NCBI GenBank assembly: GCA_950097015.1
Contig: CATNEN010000001.1
Span: 24,184,501-24,248,500 of the forward strand
Length of the DNA: 64,000 nucleotides
Source: Macrostomum hystrix
Taxonomy: Eukaryota > Platyhelminthes > Macrostomidae
Direction of reading: 5' to 3'
A program made the translations under genes and the position numbers. Below are positions 34,080 to 45,957 of this stretch, one piece after another. The first letter of the stretch is position 1. Each line of letters starts with the position of its first letter. The notes beneath the pieces were generated by a model. It was not told the origin of the DNA, ran no database searches, and worked only from the letters and a program-made list of their open reading frames with translations.

Positions 34080-34740
34080 TATTTTGTCGCTAAGCACTTT
34101 GCTTTGAAAATTGAGTCACCCAGTAATCCACTATTATCCTTCAGTCATTCAGTCATCTACTTTGACTGTTTAGTCGTCCCAGTACTCCACAAAATAACCA
34201 TACAGTCAAACAGTATGATCGTTAAGTCATCCAGAACTTCACTATGACCATTCAGTCATTTAGCCTATTACAATGAACATTCTGTCATTTAGCCCTCCAC
34301 TATGACCATTCAGTCATCCACTATGGCCTTTCAGTCATCCAGTCATCCACTATGACCATTCAGTCATCCACTATGGCCTTTCAGTCATCCAGTCAACCAC
34401 TATGACCATCCAGTCAACCACTATGACCATCCAGTCGACCACTATGACCATCCAGTCAACCACTATGACCATCCAGTCGACCACTATGACCATCCAGTCG
34501 ACCACTATGACCATTGAGTCATTTAGCGCTCTACTATGACTGTTTTAGTCATTAATTCATCCACTATGACCTCAAGTCATCCAGTACTCCAGTATGATCG
34601 TTAATTCATACAGAACTTCACAATCACCATCCAGTTTTCTAGTTTTCCACTATGACCATTTTAGTAATGTAGTAAAATACTGTGACCATTTAGACAACAA
34701 GTCCTCCCCTATGACCGTCTAGTATCCCAATGGTCCACTC
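34080..34740 (+). repeat. 21-bp minisatellite just 3' of MKK7
   Basis: Imperfect units of TATGACCATCCAGTC followed by AACCAC, most regular at 34390-34520 and diverged on both sides (TTCAGTCATCCAC). It ends about 30 bp from the MKK7 stop codon, so it probably lies in that gene's 3' UTR or immediate flank. Confidence 0.88.
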
Positions 34741-34768
34741 TGACTACTCAGACGGAGCACACTCACTG

Positions 34769-37700
34769 TTACGACGGGGGCAGAGGTGACTCAGGCGTTG
34801 AGTACTGCGTCTGCGGCTGCTGGCCATGGTGATGCCGAGGCGGAGGCTGCGGCAGGGCGGCCGGAGGCCCACCCGCGGGTTTAGGCGCGCTTGGCGACCG
34901 GCTCTGCAGAGAAGATGGCGAGCTGGTGTCCACGGAGCCGTAGCCGGAGCTGGAGCCCTGCGACCCGGCCGACAATTGTCGATGGCGACGAAACGTAGAG
35001 GCGGACGACGACGCACTGGAAGCTGCCACGGAGGAGGATGCTGCATTACCGCCGCTGCTGCTTCCGCCGCTGCTGCCAGCGCTGCCGCTACCGCCGCCAC
35101 CAGGCGTAGCCAAAGCCGGACAGCGGATTCGAACCTCTGACAGCCAATCGGCAACGTCGGTCTGGGTTTGCTCGTGATATTTGATGAAGTCGTGGCACAA
35201 CAGGCGCTGGTATTTCGGACGCAGGCTGACGTCTTTGGTTAGACTGAGAGCGGGTGAAGGAGAAAGGAGAGGTTAGGGTAAGAATTGCAAGCCGATATGT
35301 TGTGAAAACTAGTAAAATGTATTAAATGATAAAACAAACAAAAAATTGACAAGAGCGTAGACATAAATCGTCCTTAATCTTGTTAAACCACATGTTCGGT
35401 TTTTTGACTGAGGGCTACCGAATCTAAATTTTGAAGCTGGTTAAACAAAAGCAATGGGGACAGGCAAGAACAATAGCAGCTCCGAGTAAGTTGTTCTATT
35501 TCCGTCCAATTCCATTTTTTAGATAATTGAAAAGACAGAAATAGAGTTTCCTGATTTCTAATCGCCTAGCTAGTCAGTCTAGGATAAGCGGACTCATTGG
35601 GCTGAAACGCGGTGACAGGGGAACTACAAGGCGGGTAGCAGAATTGTATATTGTATTGTTATTGAGAAACTAATTTCTAATCTAAAAATAGCTGCTCGCA
35701 GTCTGCAGCCCGACAGCACTATTGCGCTGTTTTTGATAGTCAGCTGGAGAGAAATTATTTTAATATAGATCAAAGGCGGTTATTTTGACAAAGGCGAGGA
35801 AAGAATTTGAAGAAACAGATGGTCTAGGCGTCTAGGCGAAGACGCACCAGCTGAGCGCCTTCTAATTATGCGTCGCAGCGATTAAAGGCAAAGCAATTTT
35901 CGTGCATCTAAATCAATTTAGAATAAAAAATTGTTTAAAATATGGAGAGAAAAACCTATAAGTAAGGTAAAATACTAATATAATGAGATAATATAACGCA
36001 TTAAACAGAAACGCAGGACAGAAGCCCTTACACCTCTTAAAATAAAATGCGAACAAGCGTACTAAAGTACAAGCGTACTAAAGTACAAGCGTACTAAAGT
36101 ACAAGCGTACTAAAGTACAAGCGTACTAAAGTACAAGCGTACTAAAGTACAAGCGTACTAAAGTACAAGCGTACTAAAGTACAAGCGTACTAAAGTACAA
36201 GCGTACTAAAGTACAAGCGTACTAAAGTACAAGCGTACTAAAGTACAAGCGTACTAAAGTACAAGCGTACTAAAGTACAAGCGTACTAAAGTACAAGCGT
36301 ACTAAAGTACAAGCGTACTAAAGTACAAGCGTACTAAAGTACAAGCGTACTAAAGTACAAGCGTACTAAAGTACAAGCGTACTAAAGTACAAGCGTACTA
36401 AAGTACAAGCGTACTAAAGTACAAGCGTACTAAAGTACAAGCGTTCTAAAGTACAAGTGTACTAAAGTACAAGCGTTCTAAAGTACAAGCGTTCCAAAGT
36501 ACTTGCACACTAATTCACAAAAACAAATTGAGTACATGGGTACTTAAGTAGGTACTTATAGCCAATTTAAAGTACCTAGGCAATTTCTCGCGAGCTGAAC
36601 GAACGCATCCAAGTTAACATTATAATAATTGAAGACACTCACCAGCGGGCGACAAACTCGCGAAAATGGTCCGTAAAGCCAGTCAGCGGCAGCTGAGGCG
36701 GGGGCTCATCCACAATGCGAGTTAGCATTTCCATCTCGGTGACACAGTCCGCGAGGGGATGCCGCCCTGTGGCCAGTTCAACCAGGCTGATGCCTAACGA
36801 CCAGACATCTGACCGGATGTCGTAGGGCGCGGCCAGAGTGATACGCTCGGGAGACAGATAGGCGGTGCAGCCGGCTGTCCGAGTCTTGGCCCGGGAGTCC
36901 TCCAGGAGGCCGGAGATGCCGAAGTCGCAGAGTTTGACGCGGCCGGATTCGCTAAGCAGCATGTTGGAGGGCTTCACATCCCGATGGATGATGTTGTGCT
37001 TGTCTTTCAAATAGTGCAACGCCTGTTGGAATAGCCAGTGAGAATGGATTAGCTTTGAGACTATGAGCACACTTCGTTGTTTGCATCTTCAAGACAGCAA
37101 GTCAATTCTGCCGCAAGTGTATTCTCAACTAGTTGTTGCTGCCCCCCAGATGGTACTAAAACCGGCTTAGACTTAAAACCCATCAATCAATTTTAATTTA
37201 TTTACACCCTTGGGATCAGGCCAGAGTGAGACTCAGTTTCTGAGCAGAGCTTTGAGAACAGGCCTAATGAATCCCTACAAATTTATCTTGTTGCTTAGGG
37301 AAATTGAAAATGACCAAGGTCAAAGCAACGCATTAAGCAGACCTTTTTAGACATTTCTCGACAGACGTTATCAAAAGAAAGCAAAGAAAATACACTTTCT
37401 TCAAATGTCAGATTTCCTACTAATATTATCTAAAAAATACTGAATTTTTAATAAAATTTTGTTTCATGGAAATATAAAGCCTTTTAAAAGACGAATACCA
37501 ACTAAACTGACAAAATAAAACTATGGGGTTTAAAACCGACCCGAATTACCACAGACCAAAACTGGGATGAGATTTAGGGATTAACACCGACCTAAACTGT
37601 AGACAATTTAGAGGATTAACATGAACCTAAATTTTAGGCAATTTTGAGGATTAACACCAACCTAAATTTTACGCAATTTTGAGGATTAACACCAACCTAA

Positions 37701-40700
37701 ATTGTAGGTAATTTAGGGGATTAACACCAACCCAAATTGTAGGTAAATTAGGGGATTAACACCGACCTAAATTGTACACTATTTAGAGGATTAACACCGA
37801 CTAAAATTGTAGGTGATTTAGGCTTGGGGGATTAACACCTAAAATGATGAGTCAGGGGATTAACGAATGAATCTAGAAGCGCAGCAATCGGCAGTTTCTC
37901 ACCTTCAGAATGGGGACCACAATTTTGCCCAGAATCCGTTCAGGCAGAGCTCCGGCGTGTCGCATGAGCCTGTCCAGGCAGGTGGCCATCAGCTCCATGC
38001 ACACCCACACCTCCGAGGGGAAGATAAAGACGCCGAAGCAGCGGACAATGTGCCTACAGTCGTGACACTTGGTCACCACCTCCAGGTCCATGATGACCCG
38101 CTTGTTCTCCTCGGCGTTGTTGCCAGTTCGCCTCATCACCTTGACGGCCATCTGCCGGCCGCACTGGCGAAGCCTGGCCCTGGAGACCACACCGCAGATG
38201 CCCTGGCCGAGCTCGTATTCAAACAGAATGTCATCGCGCTGACAGCCGATAGTAGGGCCGCCAGGATCCAGAGTGAGCTGGCCGCTCTTCTTCAGCATCT
38301 CTTCGTAGCGGCGATGCACCTGATCCTCGCTGAAGGAGATGCGAGACAATGATCAATTAGCTAATTGTGCCAGATGTGCAGCGTCTGAAGGGGGCCACAC
38401 CGCACCTCAATTATCGCTGCTGATGTTGGTACCGATTTAACAACTGGGTGAACTGAAGCAATACAGGGTCAAGTGACTTGCAAAAGACACAAATTGTTCC
38501 AGTTGAGGACGGGAATCGAACTCCCGATCTTCAAGTCGTGAGTCCGACCCTCCAAAAGATAAAAAAACTACCTCTTGGAGGTTCAGATAGGAGAAGTATT
38601 TGAAATTAATGTCTTAATTCCCATTCTTAACAGTTTATTTTAATCGACAAAAATAAATTTAATAATTTAGCTAGCCAGACAGATAAGCCTAATGAAACTC
38701 GCTAACCTAAGCCTGCAAGTCTGTCTGTAAAATAAGCCTTAGCAACAAGAATAGATTTCAATAGTTGCATTGTTAGCAACTGGCTGATTGCAAGCGAGAA
38801 AATGAAATGAAATCTAAAAATAACAACCACTCAGCTAATATAATATATCTGCCCGCTCTGAACATCAGCCGATAAAAGTACACGGCAGGCAGGAGGCAAC
38901 ACGAGACAGTTCACTGGCTGACAGAAAAAAACGAAAGATAGAGAGGCTGGATGAGTAGAAACTCAACGATGAGCTGCCACCAACCCCAAACTTTGCCGTT
39001 CTCATAATTGGAGACTGCTAGCCGGTGCGGCCGGCTCTAATCCCCCGCCTGCCTAATGATAATGATAAGCCGGTAAGCTCCGGCCCGTGTCTAATCACTA
39101 ACCCGCGCCTCAAGCTCGCAGGCCCCGAGGCAACGAGCGCGCGAGGCAGGCGAGAGAGAGAGAGCCTGAATATAGGGAACGGAGAGTGCGTCATTAACAA
39201 GTAGGGAGGGTCGGCGAACTGCTTTATACGTCGGCGGCAAATAAACCATTATTTTCAAAGTAGTAGCCTTCCATTTTTAAACTCACATTAGATCGAGAAC
39301 TGAGAAATGGTTCGAAATATAGCAAGTCGCTGTGCTGTGGAAGACTGATTTCTTTAAAGAATTCTAATGAATGAACAGAATATAGTCTCCTAGATGAGAT
39401 TCGAACTCATGATGTTGATCGGACTTAAGGGTCGGGGTTCGATTCCACAGGTGCAATTCAAGTCAAATTAGCAAGACAATTAACTCTGTATTGCTTCAGT
39501 TCCCCCAGCTGTTAAATGGGTACCAGCATTAGCTGGGCTAATTGAGAATAAGTGTGTGGGGTCCTACCAGTCTATGGACTGAACAGCCGTACACAGCCTT
39601 CAGATACGCCACGCGATAGCTGCGGCTTGAACATATGATTAAATTCTCCCAGATGCCCGAAGTGACTCACGGACTAAACTGCACAGAGTGAGCAGACGAG
39701 GGTGACGGTGTGTAGAGCTGCTGCTGCTGCGGCGGCAGGTCGATAGACACGGGCACTGGCAGCATTCGTCTGCGACCAAGAGGTGGCTCAGAACCAGTGC
39801 GCAGAGGCAGAGCTAGGAGAGTTTTGTAAAGTTAAAAGGTTTATGTTAAACTCAGTATATTTAACATTTGTCCACTTTCTAATTAAATGTTTTGATATCC
39901 TTATGCACTACTAAAAATTGAAAGTTGAAAGCATGCTTAATGCACAAATAATCAAGAATAGTCAAGTAATATTATTCAAGTATTTTTATTTGCTAATTTA
40001 AACAGAATTTTAAAAAGATTAAACAGCTAACTAATTTACAGTAAGCTGTAGCTAATAACAAAAAATTCAAATTTCTATGACATAGAATTTAGGGGATATT
40101 CTATTGTGGACATATAATCTAATGTGTGTTGTATGGGCTCATTAGATCTCAATGACTCTGTTGCAGTTGGTGTGTGCTCAATTTGTCTGTTACCTTTTTA
40201 TAATATTATATTACCTAATGAAAATTGTTGTTTTATTTGCTAGCACACAAAATGGATTTAGTATATAAAAAAAGTTTTTCATTATTAATGGCATGTTTAT
40301 GCTAAACTTAAGCAGTTGTCATGGTTATATGCACATCAACAAATTTTGACTGACTATACTATAAATTTCACTGTTCTCAGATTAGTACAATAAAAGTCAC
40401 TTTGTCAACTACAAATTGATTGAATGGTAGATACCATAGTCTGGATCATACAGGGTGCATGGGCACTGCATGCCATATTGGAATAAGCAGACAAATGGCA
40501 TCCAACCATCTGATGCATTTTCTAACTTTTTTGGTGATGTGTTCCAGTGTTGTGTAAAAAAGTAAAGTAAAGCCATTCAGTTTTTTATTTAAAACACTGG
40601 TTTGGCGTATACTAGCAATCCATGTTGCATTGCTGTTTCAGGCCATCTTTTTACACCCGTATTGCATGTCTGCAGATGCGACATCTCCATGTAAGATTAT

Positions 40701-42764
40701 AATTTGGATAGCTAGAGTGCCCACTAAAAAAGTTTGTTCTGTATGCATGAAAGTTAAAAAATAAGTTAAAAGTATATTTAATAGGCAGTGATTTTCTGTT
40801 GCCAACCATCTTATTAACTTGTTTTTACTAGTCATTAGTGATACATATGCATTATAGCCACCTTGAGCACTTAGTATGCATGCCAAAGGCTAAATATGAG
40901 GCAAGTGCATGCCAAACATACAAGCTAAATTAGGTAGACATAGGCCCTAACCAATGCATGCCCAAATTTTTGGGGAAATACTACATGATCATAACTATAG
41001 GTTGGACACTTGGTCATTTGTCAATCAGTGTACCCAAAAATGGTCAGTTTGTAATACAATATGACTATGTAGAATATTATGACATGACAAGCACCAATAA
41101 AATGACATCAAACTACATAGATAGTATCTGGTATACTATCTATGTATTATTTATACTATAAATAATAGGCTGAGGGGTGTTCAGAGCTTAGTCAGCATAA
41201 TAATTGAAGGTGCATAACATGTTTAGATCTTTCCTGCAAAAGCATCATTGACTCAATTTCTAAACTAAAATGAGGTTTGTATTATCCCTTTATTCCAAAA
41301 GTCCTAGCTTGGCACAATAATTTTGTTAGGAAGTGCTTATTCCCATGGTCCTGTGCCGATAATTTCAATTTTATCCACACGGATCCGTGCCGATAATTTT
41401 TTGCTTATCCACATGGCAGCTTGTATGAATAGGTCTACTTTCAAGTCCCTACCTATTCTTCTCTGAGCATAAGGCTTTTGCTTCAGATTCAGAGTATAGT
41501 GTATAGTGTACACTACCAATGCATAGTGTAAAATAATAACAATGATGTGTGATAATATGTGACAAGTTTGGTGCTAACTAGAATTCTGCTGGTTGACTTG
41601 TATGATTTTCTTTGATAGACTTACTTTTTAAGTCGATACAATTCGAATGAAAACTCTTCGCAATGACAAAAGATTGATTAATTTGTTATTACAAAAATTA
41701 AAAAGGATGACATTAATGTTGGTTAATGAATGTGTAGGTTGAAATGTAGAACAGTCGTAACACACTGGCAACTTTGTCTATCTATTGGCTCGAGGGTTCA
41801 ACAAAACATTCAAACCCGAAAGGGCCTCATTTCAAAAAACAGAACTGTGTGGATAAATTTGAAATTAACGGCACGGCATATTTATATAAAGAGTTTTAGA
41901 CCCATTCATACAAGCTGCCATTGGATAAGGAGAAAATTATTGGCATGGCTCCATGTGGATAAAATTGAAATTAAAGGCACGGCATATATAAAGAGTAGTA
42001 GACCTATTCATACAACTAAAAGCTGCCGTGTGGATAAGCAGAAAATTATCGGCATGGATCCGTGTGGACAAAATTGAAATTATCGGCACAGGACCGTGGG
42101 AATAAGCTCTGCCATTTTGTTAGGCCTACTGAGTACAAAATGTTATCAAATTAAGTGTATTTAATGTTTGTATATAACTAGATTGCATACTGCAAATAGC
42201 AGGACAAGTCAAGACAATAAATGTCCAAAAGATAAAAAGCTGATATTTGAATGACCATGGCTCGCAAATATATAATTGCAACAAAATTATCAAGGACAAA
42301 TAAATGATTTGCCTTAAATAATTAAACATAATACTATACATCAAGAAACTAGTGTATATTAAGCGAAAATGCACCAAAAGCAAATACAAAACAAGTTATA
42401 AGAGAGCAATATTTCTATTTGGAGGAATTAGGCCTAATATTTAAAATAAGTGGCTCTTACATAATTTTGCAGTAGGTCGCCTTGGTCCGACATTCGCCAA
42501 ACGTTCATCTTTCAGCACAATCTGATTTGGAGTAGCACCAGGGGACAATGGACTATTTGTCTCTGTTTTGTGACTGTGGTCAAACCTGAAGTTGGATGAT
42601 ACAGAGACATGTCTAGTAAATGTTGGAACGCCAGGGGAACTTCGATGTACAGATGTCACTTGTGACAGTGGCGACTGTGAGAAGTTAGGACTCATTGGAG
42701 CTCTATGAAGGTTTGAAGCGCTGAAAAGTCCACCAAGAACAAAATTATATTTGGCAGGCTCCAT
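34769..42764 (-). CDS. Dual-specificity MAP kinase kinase 7 (JNK kinase)
   Basis: Model, minus strand: 42764-42461, 39812-39671, 38329-37903, 37022-36643, 35243-34769; every phase agrees, giving 575 aa. Family role: phosphorylates JNK in the cytosol. Visible: Gly loop GQGICGVV (190-197), AVK Lys212, HRD (304-306), DFG (324-326), and activation segment SRAKT (334-338) with the Ser and Thr phosphorylated in MKK7. The kinase ends in [19 protein letters not shown], then a DVD-like [12 protein letters not shown] docking site. Candidate JNK-docking motifs: RRPTAKLSLPL (95-105, spanning the exon 1/2 junction) and RRRMLPVPV (115-123). Longer than human MKK7 (about 420) through a Ser-rich N-terminus and a Ser/Gly/Pro-rich C-terminal tail. 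Exons 3-5 are certain; exons 1 and 2 rest on phase, splice sites and docking motifs. Confidence 0.9.
35244..36642. other. MKK7 intron 4
   Basis: GTGAGT donor at 36642-36637 and TCTCAG acceptor at 35246-35244. Apart from the 16-bp array at 36054-36502 it is AT-rich with no recognised element. Confidence 0.85.
36054..36502 (+). repeat. 16-bp AAAGTACAAGCGTACT array in MKK7 intron
   Basis: About 28 units. The first 24 or so are identical; decay appears only at the right end (GCGTTCT, GTGTACT, GCGTTCC). Each unit contains AGTAC and GTACT arms around AAGC, a potential small hairpin. Confidence 0.96.
37023..37902. other. MKK7 intron 3
   Basis: GTGAGA donor at 37902-37897 and TTCCAACAG acceptor ending at 37023, joining PILK to ALHYL in phase 0. 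It contains the 35-bp repeats listed separately; 37023-37554 is AT-rich with nothing recognised. Confidence 0.85.
37555..37862 (+). repeat. About 35-bp minisatellite in MKK7 intron
   Basis: Eight or nine imperfect units built on GGATTAACACCGACCTAAAT followed by TGTAGGCAATTTAGG-type sequence. Confidence 0.9.
38375..38556 (-). mobile_element. tRNA-derived SINE, minus orientation
   Basis: Read on the minus strand it begins GGTCGGACTCACGACT, then has a B box GAGTTCGATTCC, then a body with CTGTATTGCTTCAGTTCACC, a core TTGTTAAATCGGTACCAA and a CCCCTTCAGACG end. Body and core match the element at 39405-39625. The A-box half is missing or diverged. Target-site duplications not resolved. Confidence 0.75.
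39405..39625 (+). mobile_element. tRNA-derived SINE, plus orientation
   Basis: B box GGGTTCGATTCC near 39430, then CTCTGTATTGCTTCAGTTCC, core AGCTGTTAAATGGGTACCA (39507-39525) and a tail with CCTTCAGATACGCC. Same family as the minus-strand copy 850 bp away. Ends are approximate. Confidence 0.75.
39813..42460. other. MKK7 intron 1
   Basis: GTAAGA donor at 42460-42455 and CTCTCCTAG acceptor ending at 39813; it joins TTA T to CT in phase. The 2.6 kb are AT-rich. 39813-41319 shows several TGCATGCC motifs (40467-40960) but no gene. The foldback element at 41331-42113 is listed separately; 42125-42460 shows nothing. Confidence 0.65.
41331..42113. mobile_element. Foldback/MITE-like element with long inverted repeats
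   Basis: Left arm about 41335-41450 (GCTTATTCCCATGG, GTCCTGTGCCGATAATTTC, ATTTTATCCACACGGATCC) recurs inverted at about 41998-42108. An additional, diverged copy of the arm lies at 41845-41990. The direct repeat ATTTTGTTAGG (11 bp) lies at 41320-41330 and 42114-42124, a plausible target-site duplication. No transposase frame. Type not assignable. Confidence 0.72.
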
Positions 42765-43331
42765 GACCTAGGTTAGGACAGGACAGGTTAGTTGACTTAA
42801 AATAGACTTTTGTACAGCTGCCAAAGTGATAATTGTCAATAAGGTTTTCGCAGAGGTTAGGTATGGAAATTGAGTACGATCAAATAATAATTGGCCTGAG
42901 CTTTATTAGTTTCATGCATAAAAAAACAAAGTAAAATTTGCCGAAATGTAAATATAAGCCAACTTGTAACCCGGACTTTTCTAATAAACATTTCCATATA
43001 TAGAAAATTGAATATGCTAATAAACTATTAAAACAAAAAAGGACTGTGTTAGACATAATTACTTTAAGCCACTAGCTACATTTTATAATTTTGAATACTG
43101 AGATTAAAAAATATGTGCTTCTTGCGACTAAATACACAGTTGAGTCATTAAAAATATTTTTCAACTTCTAATGTTTCCACGAATAAATAATTGAGCTCGT
43201 TAAATGTCTCAGGTATCTTGGCGCTGTCGTAATTACCCGGTGCAGAGCAGCGATTTTTCTGTTTAAAAAAGCTGACCTATAGATTTTGTTTCTTTAGATT
43301 TTTTCCACCAGGAAGATTTAGTACAGAGAAC
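42765..43331. promoter_or_regulatory. Shared head-to-head promoter region, MKK7 and COMMD2
   Basis: 567 bp separate the MKK7 start (minus) and the COMMD2 start (plus). It is AT-rich with no clear TATA box. The arrangement suggests a bidirectional promoter; this is inference. Confidence 0.45.
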
Positions 43332-45097
43332 ATGAAACTTTACCAGCAAATTTCTGTGAAATTAGCTGATGCAGGATTCCAAGCAGTACTAGAATCATTT
43401 GCTTCCCATGAAGGTATTTTATTTTCCTTTTGTATAATTTCATTGCTTTTTCGGTCTGAACTAAAACGATAATTCTACGTATTGTATGTGTTGGCTTGTA
43501 ATTCAGCTATTTAGCTCATCCTTGCGCATGGCTTCACACTAGCTAAATTAAAGTACCTAAAAGTACCTCCAAATTTTGTCACTTTGCCAAAGTACCAATC
43601 AAGGCTATCTCAAACTCTGGTCACTTTTTTCAAATAGCCAATTATGCAGTATATACATACTGTATACTGTAAAAGGCTGTTTTGTTGTATACGGGAGCCA
43701 AGAAGTGTAGGCATAAAATAGTTACGTAAATTTGCTTTTGTTTAATTTGATATCATTGTGATTTGACAAAACAGCATTTGGTGAAGTTATTATGATCCCT
43801 AAAATCATTTGTCTGTTCTGAAAACATGTTTATTTAAAGTTGCTCAATAAAAATATTGTATTATAGATAATTCTTGGTTATTAACAAAGGATTTAAGTCC
43901 CATGAGTAAAATACTTTTTTAGTCTATTTGTGAAATCGACCATCATATACCAATTTTATTTTTATTTGGCTACTTTATATTTATACCTTTTGCACTTGGT
44001 ACTTGATTACTAGTAATATAATGTAATGTTGCATTGCAATTTTAGTAATTGAGGAACTATGCATGGTGGCGGAGTCAACATTATATTCTAAGATGAATCC
44101 AAAGATGATTTCTAGTGCTGCAAGTGAGTAAATGTGTACTTTTGTTTTGGTTTAATTTTTAACTTAAAATATTAGAAAATTGGAATGTCTCATTTAGAAA
44201 ACTATGATGAAACCTAAAACAGGTTTTTTATAATGTGATATAATTAAGTGGAAATAACATTAAGGACATTTATAGGATGTATAATCGTACCTGTCTGTCT
44301 TCAAATGGTTAGTTTAAAATTGGAGTGAATTTTAAACAAAGTGCTGGTGTTTAAGCTAGTGTTTTGTACTAAAGTCTATAGCTAGTATCTACTATACTAA
44401 AAATTTAGTACTAAAGTGGGTTACCTACCAAGTCCATTTAAAAAGTAAGTCATCAAGAGTAGCTAAGACGAGGATGCTGAGACAAAAATAGCTAGGACAG
44501 CTAGGGTAGCTAAGACAGAAATTCATCTATTGCAGAGTCTATTATAAAACTTTTTTCTAACATCCAGACAAATGCCAGATTGAAAAGTCGGAGATGCAGC
44601 GCTTAATTGACTGCCTATCACTGGTGCTGGACACTTCAGCTAGGCTCTCCTGCGAGCCCAAGGAGGTGGAAGAATGCCTCCTGCTTTGCGGCGCACCGCC
44701 TGGCGTTGCCTCTGGACTAGCGGCACACACTGCAACTAACCAAGCTGCCCTGAGAGATCGTCTGGCTCATCTTGATGCAGCCTCTGTAGCCCTGTCGCCA
44801 TGGCAACCGTCTGTTCAACCTTCTAGCAAGCCAACAAGCGCTGCAGCAACAGCTCCACCGGCGTTTCACTCGTTGCGTTGGCGTTTCGACGTGGAAGTGG
44901 CGTCTAGATGCCTGGGCGAGCAGATTGTGCCGCTAATTAAACTGCAACTGGTCACACAGTCAGCTGACGGAGCTCTATCCAGCCACTGGCTGCAGACCGA
45001 CCCCAACAACCTGCGCCATCTGGTGGAGAGTCTCGAAGCGGCCCTGACCGCCGCTCAAACTAATCACGCCCAGAGGATTGTGCGCTACGTGAAGTGA
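43332..45097 (+). CDS. COMM domain-containing protein 2
   Basis: Exons 43332-43413, 44046-44123 and 44568-45097; donors GTATTT and GTGAGT, acceptors TTTTAG and CATCCAG, phases agree; 229 aa. The C-terminal COMM domain (about 156-229) reads LRWRFDVEVASRCLGEQI and ends LQTDPNNLRHLV...TNHAQRIVRYVK. This is the COMMD2 pattern (vertebrate COMMD2 has LEWRLDVQLASRSL and LQTDP...TNHCRRVVRNIK). COMMD proteins form hetero-oligomers in the Commander complex, which recycles membrane proteins from endosomes. The helical N-terminal domain is present. An extra Ser/Ala/Pro-rich linker near 130-153 explains the length over the usual 199. The start is the first Met, 39 bp after a probable 5' UTR. Confidence 0.92.
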
Positions 45098-45957
45098 CAA
45101 CAATGATTGTTTCTAACGGAATCTTTCACTATTTTCATTTTATCAAGCGATAGCAAAAGTAATTAGTTTTAATTCCATGTTTAATGCGCACTTTTCTATA
45201 CATAATTAATATTTTCTTGATTTTTTTTTATCCTACCATGCAAAAAATATCGAGTTGATTTAGTTACAAGCAGCCTTTTGAAAATGCGTGAATTTTCAAT
45301 CGAAATCCTTAATCCTATTCGATTTTTGAGATCCAAGAAAGAAAAGTAACGAATCACTGTAAATAAATAAAAGGAATGCAATCATTGTTTCGTTAGCCAA
45401 ATACTTGATTCCTCAAGACCATTCAACTGAAATTAAGAAAGATGAAATTCTCTTCCGATTTTTCATTTTTTCATATCAAATCCCGCTTTAACTGAAATCT
45501 AAATTTAGCTTAATTAAACTTTCATTACATTGGACTGAGCCAAGAGTTTATTTACTTAACTAGCTTAATAATAATAGGTAATAAATGACAGATAATATCG
45601 ACAGGTGGCCTCACTTGCTGACATTTTGAGATGGATCACAACCTAAAAGTCGACACGCTGACAAGCAACTCGTTAAATAGAATGACATTACCCAGCTAAG
45701 TCTTGTTGCTTTGCTTTTACTAGCTATATTGCTATACGGGTAAAAACTGGCTTAACAATAAGAATAGATAATTTTTTAATTTGGTGGGGTAGAATTGGGC
45801 AGCACGCCAAATAGAAACTGATCATACACGCTAGTTTCGACTTGCTCAGAGAATTCGAAGATCGTCAGAGGAGGCGATGGAATTTGAATCACTACAGGAA
45901 ATGCAAAAGAGAAGAGAGATGCACATGTGTGTGTTGGGCTTTGAGAAGATGCTTCTC
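45098..45957. other. COMMD2 3' flank and spacer
   Basis: AT-rich; no other gene seen before the 69-bp array. Confidence 0.5.
45362..45371 (+). terminator. Possible COMMD2 polyadenylation signal
   Basis: Overlapping AATAAATAAA about 265 bp after the COMMD2 stop codon. Position fits a 3' end but other AT-rich candidates may exist. Confidence 0.45.

Larger units (their letters stand above)
38330..39670. other. MKK7 intron 2 with two SINEs
   Basis: GTGAGT donor at 39670-39665 and CTCCTTCAG acceptor ending at 38330. Besides the two SINEs it has AT-rich sequence and a GAGAGAGAGAG run near 39152. The stretch 38572-39400 shows no gene. Confidence 0.8.

Noticed and set aside
38329-38349. Met at 38349 as MKK7 start
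   Set aside because: An acceptor CTCCTTCAG lies inside, and an upstream exon with docking motifs joins in the correct phase; starting here would remove the conserved docking region.
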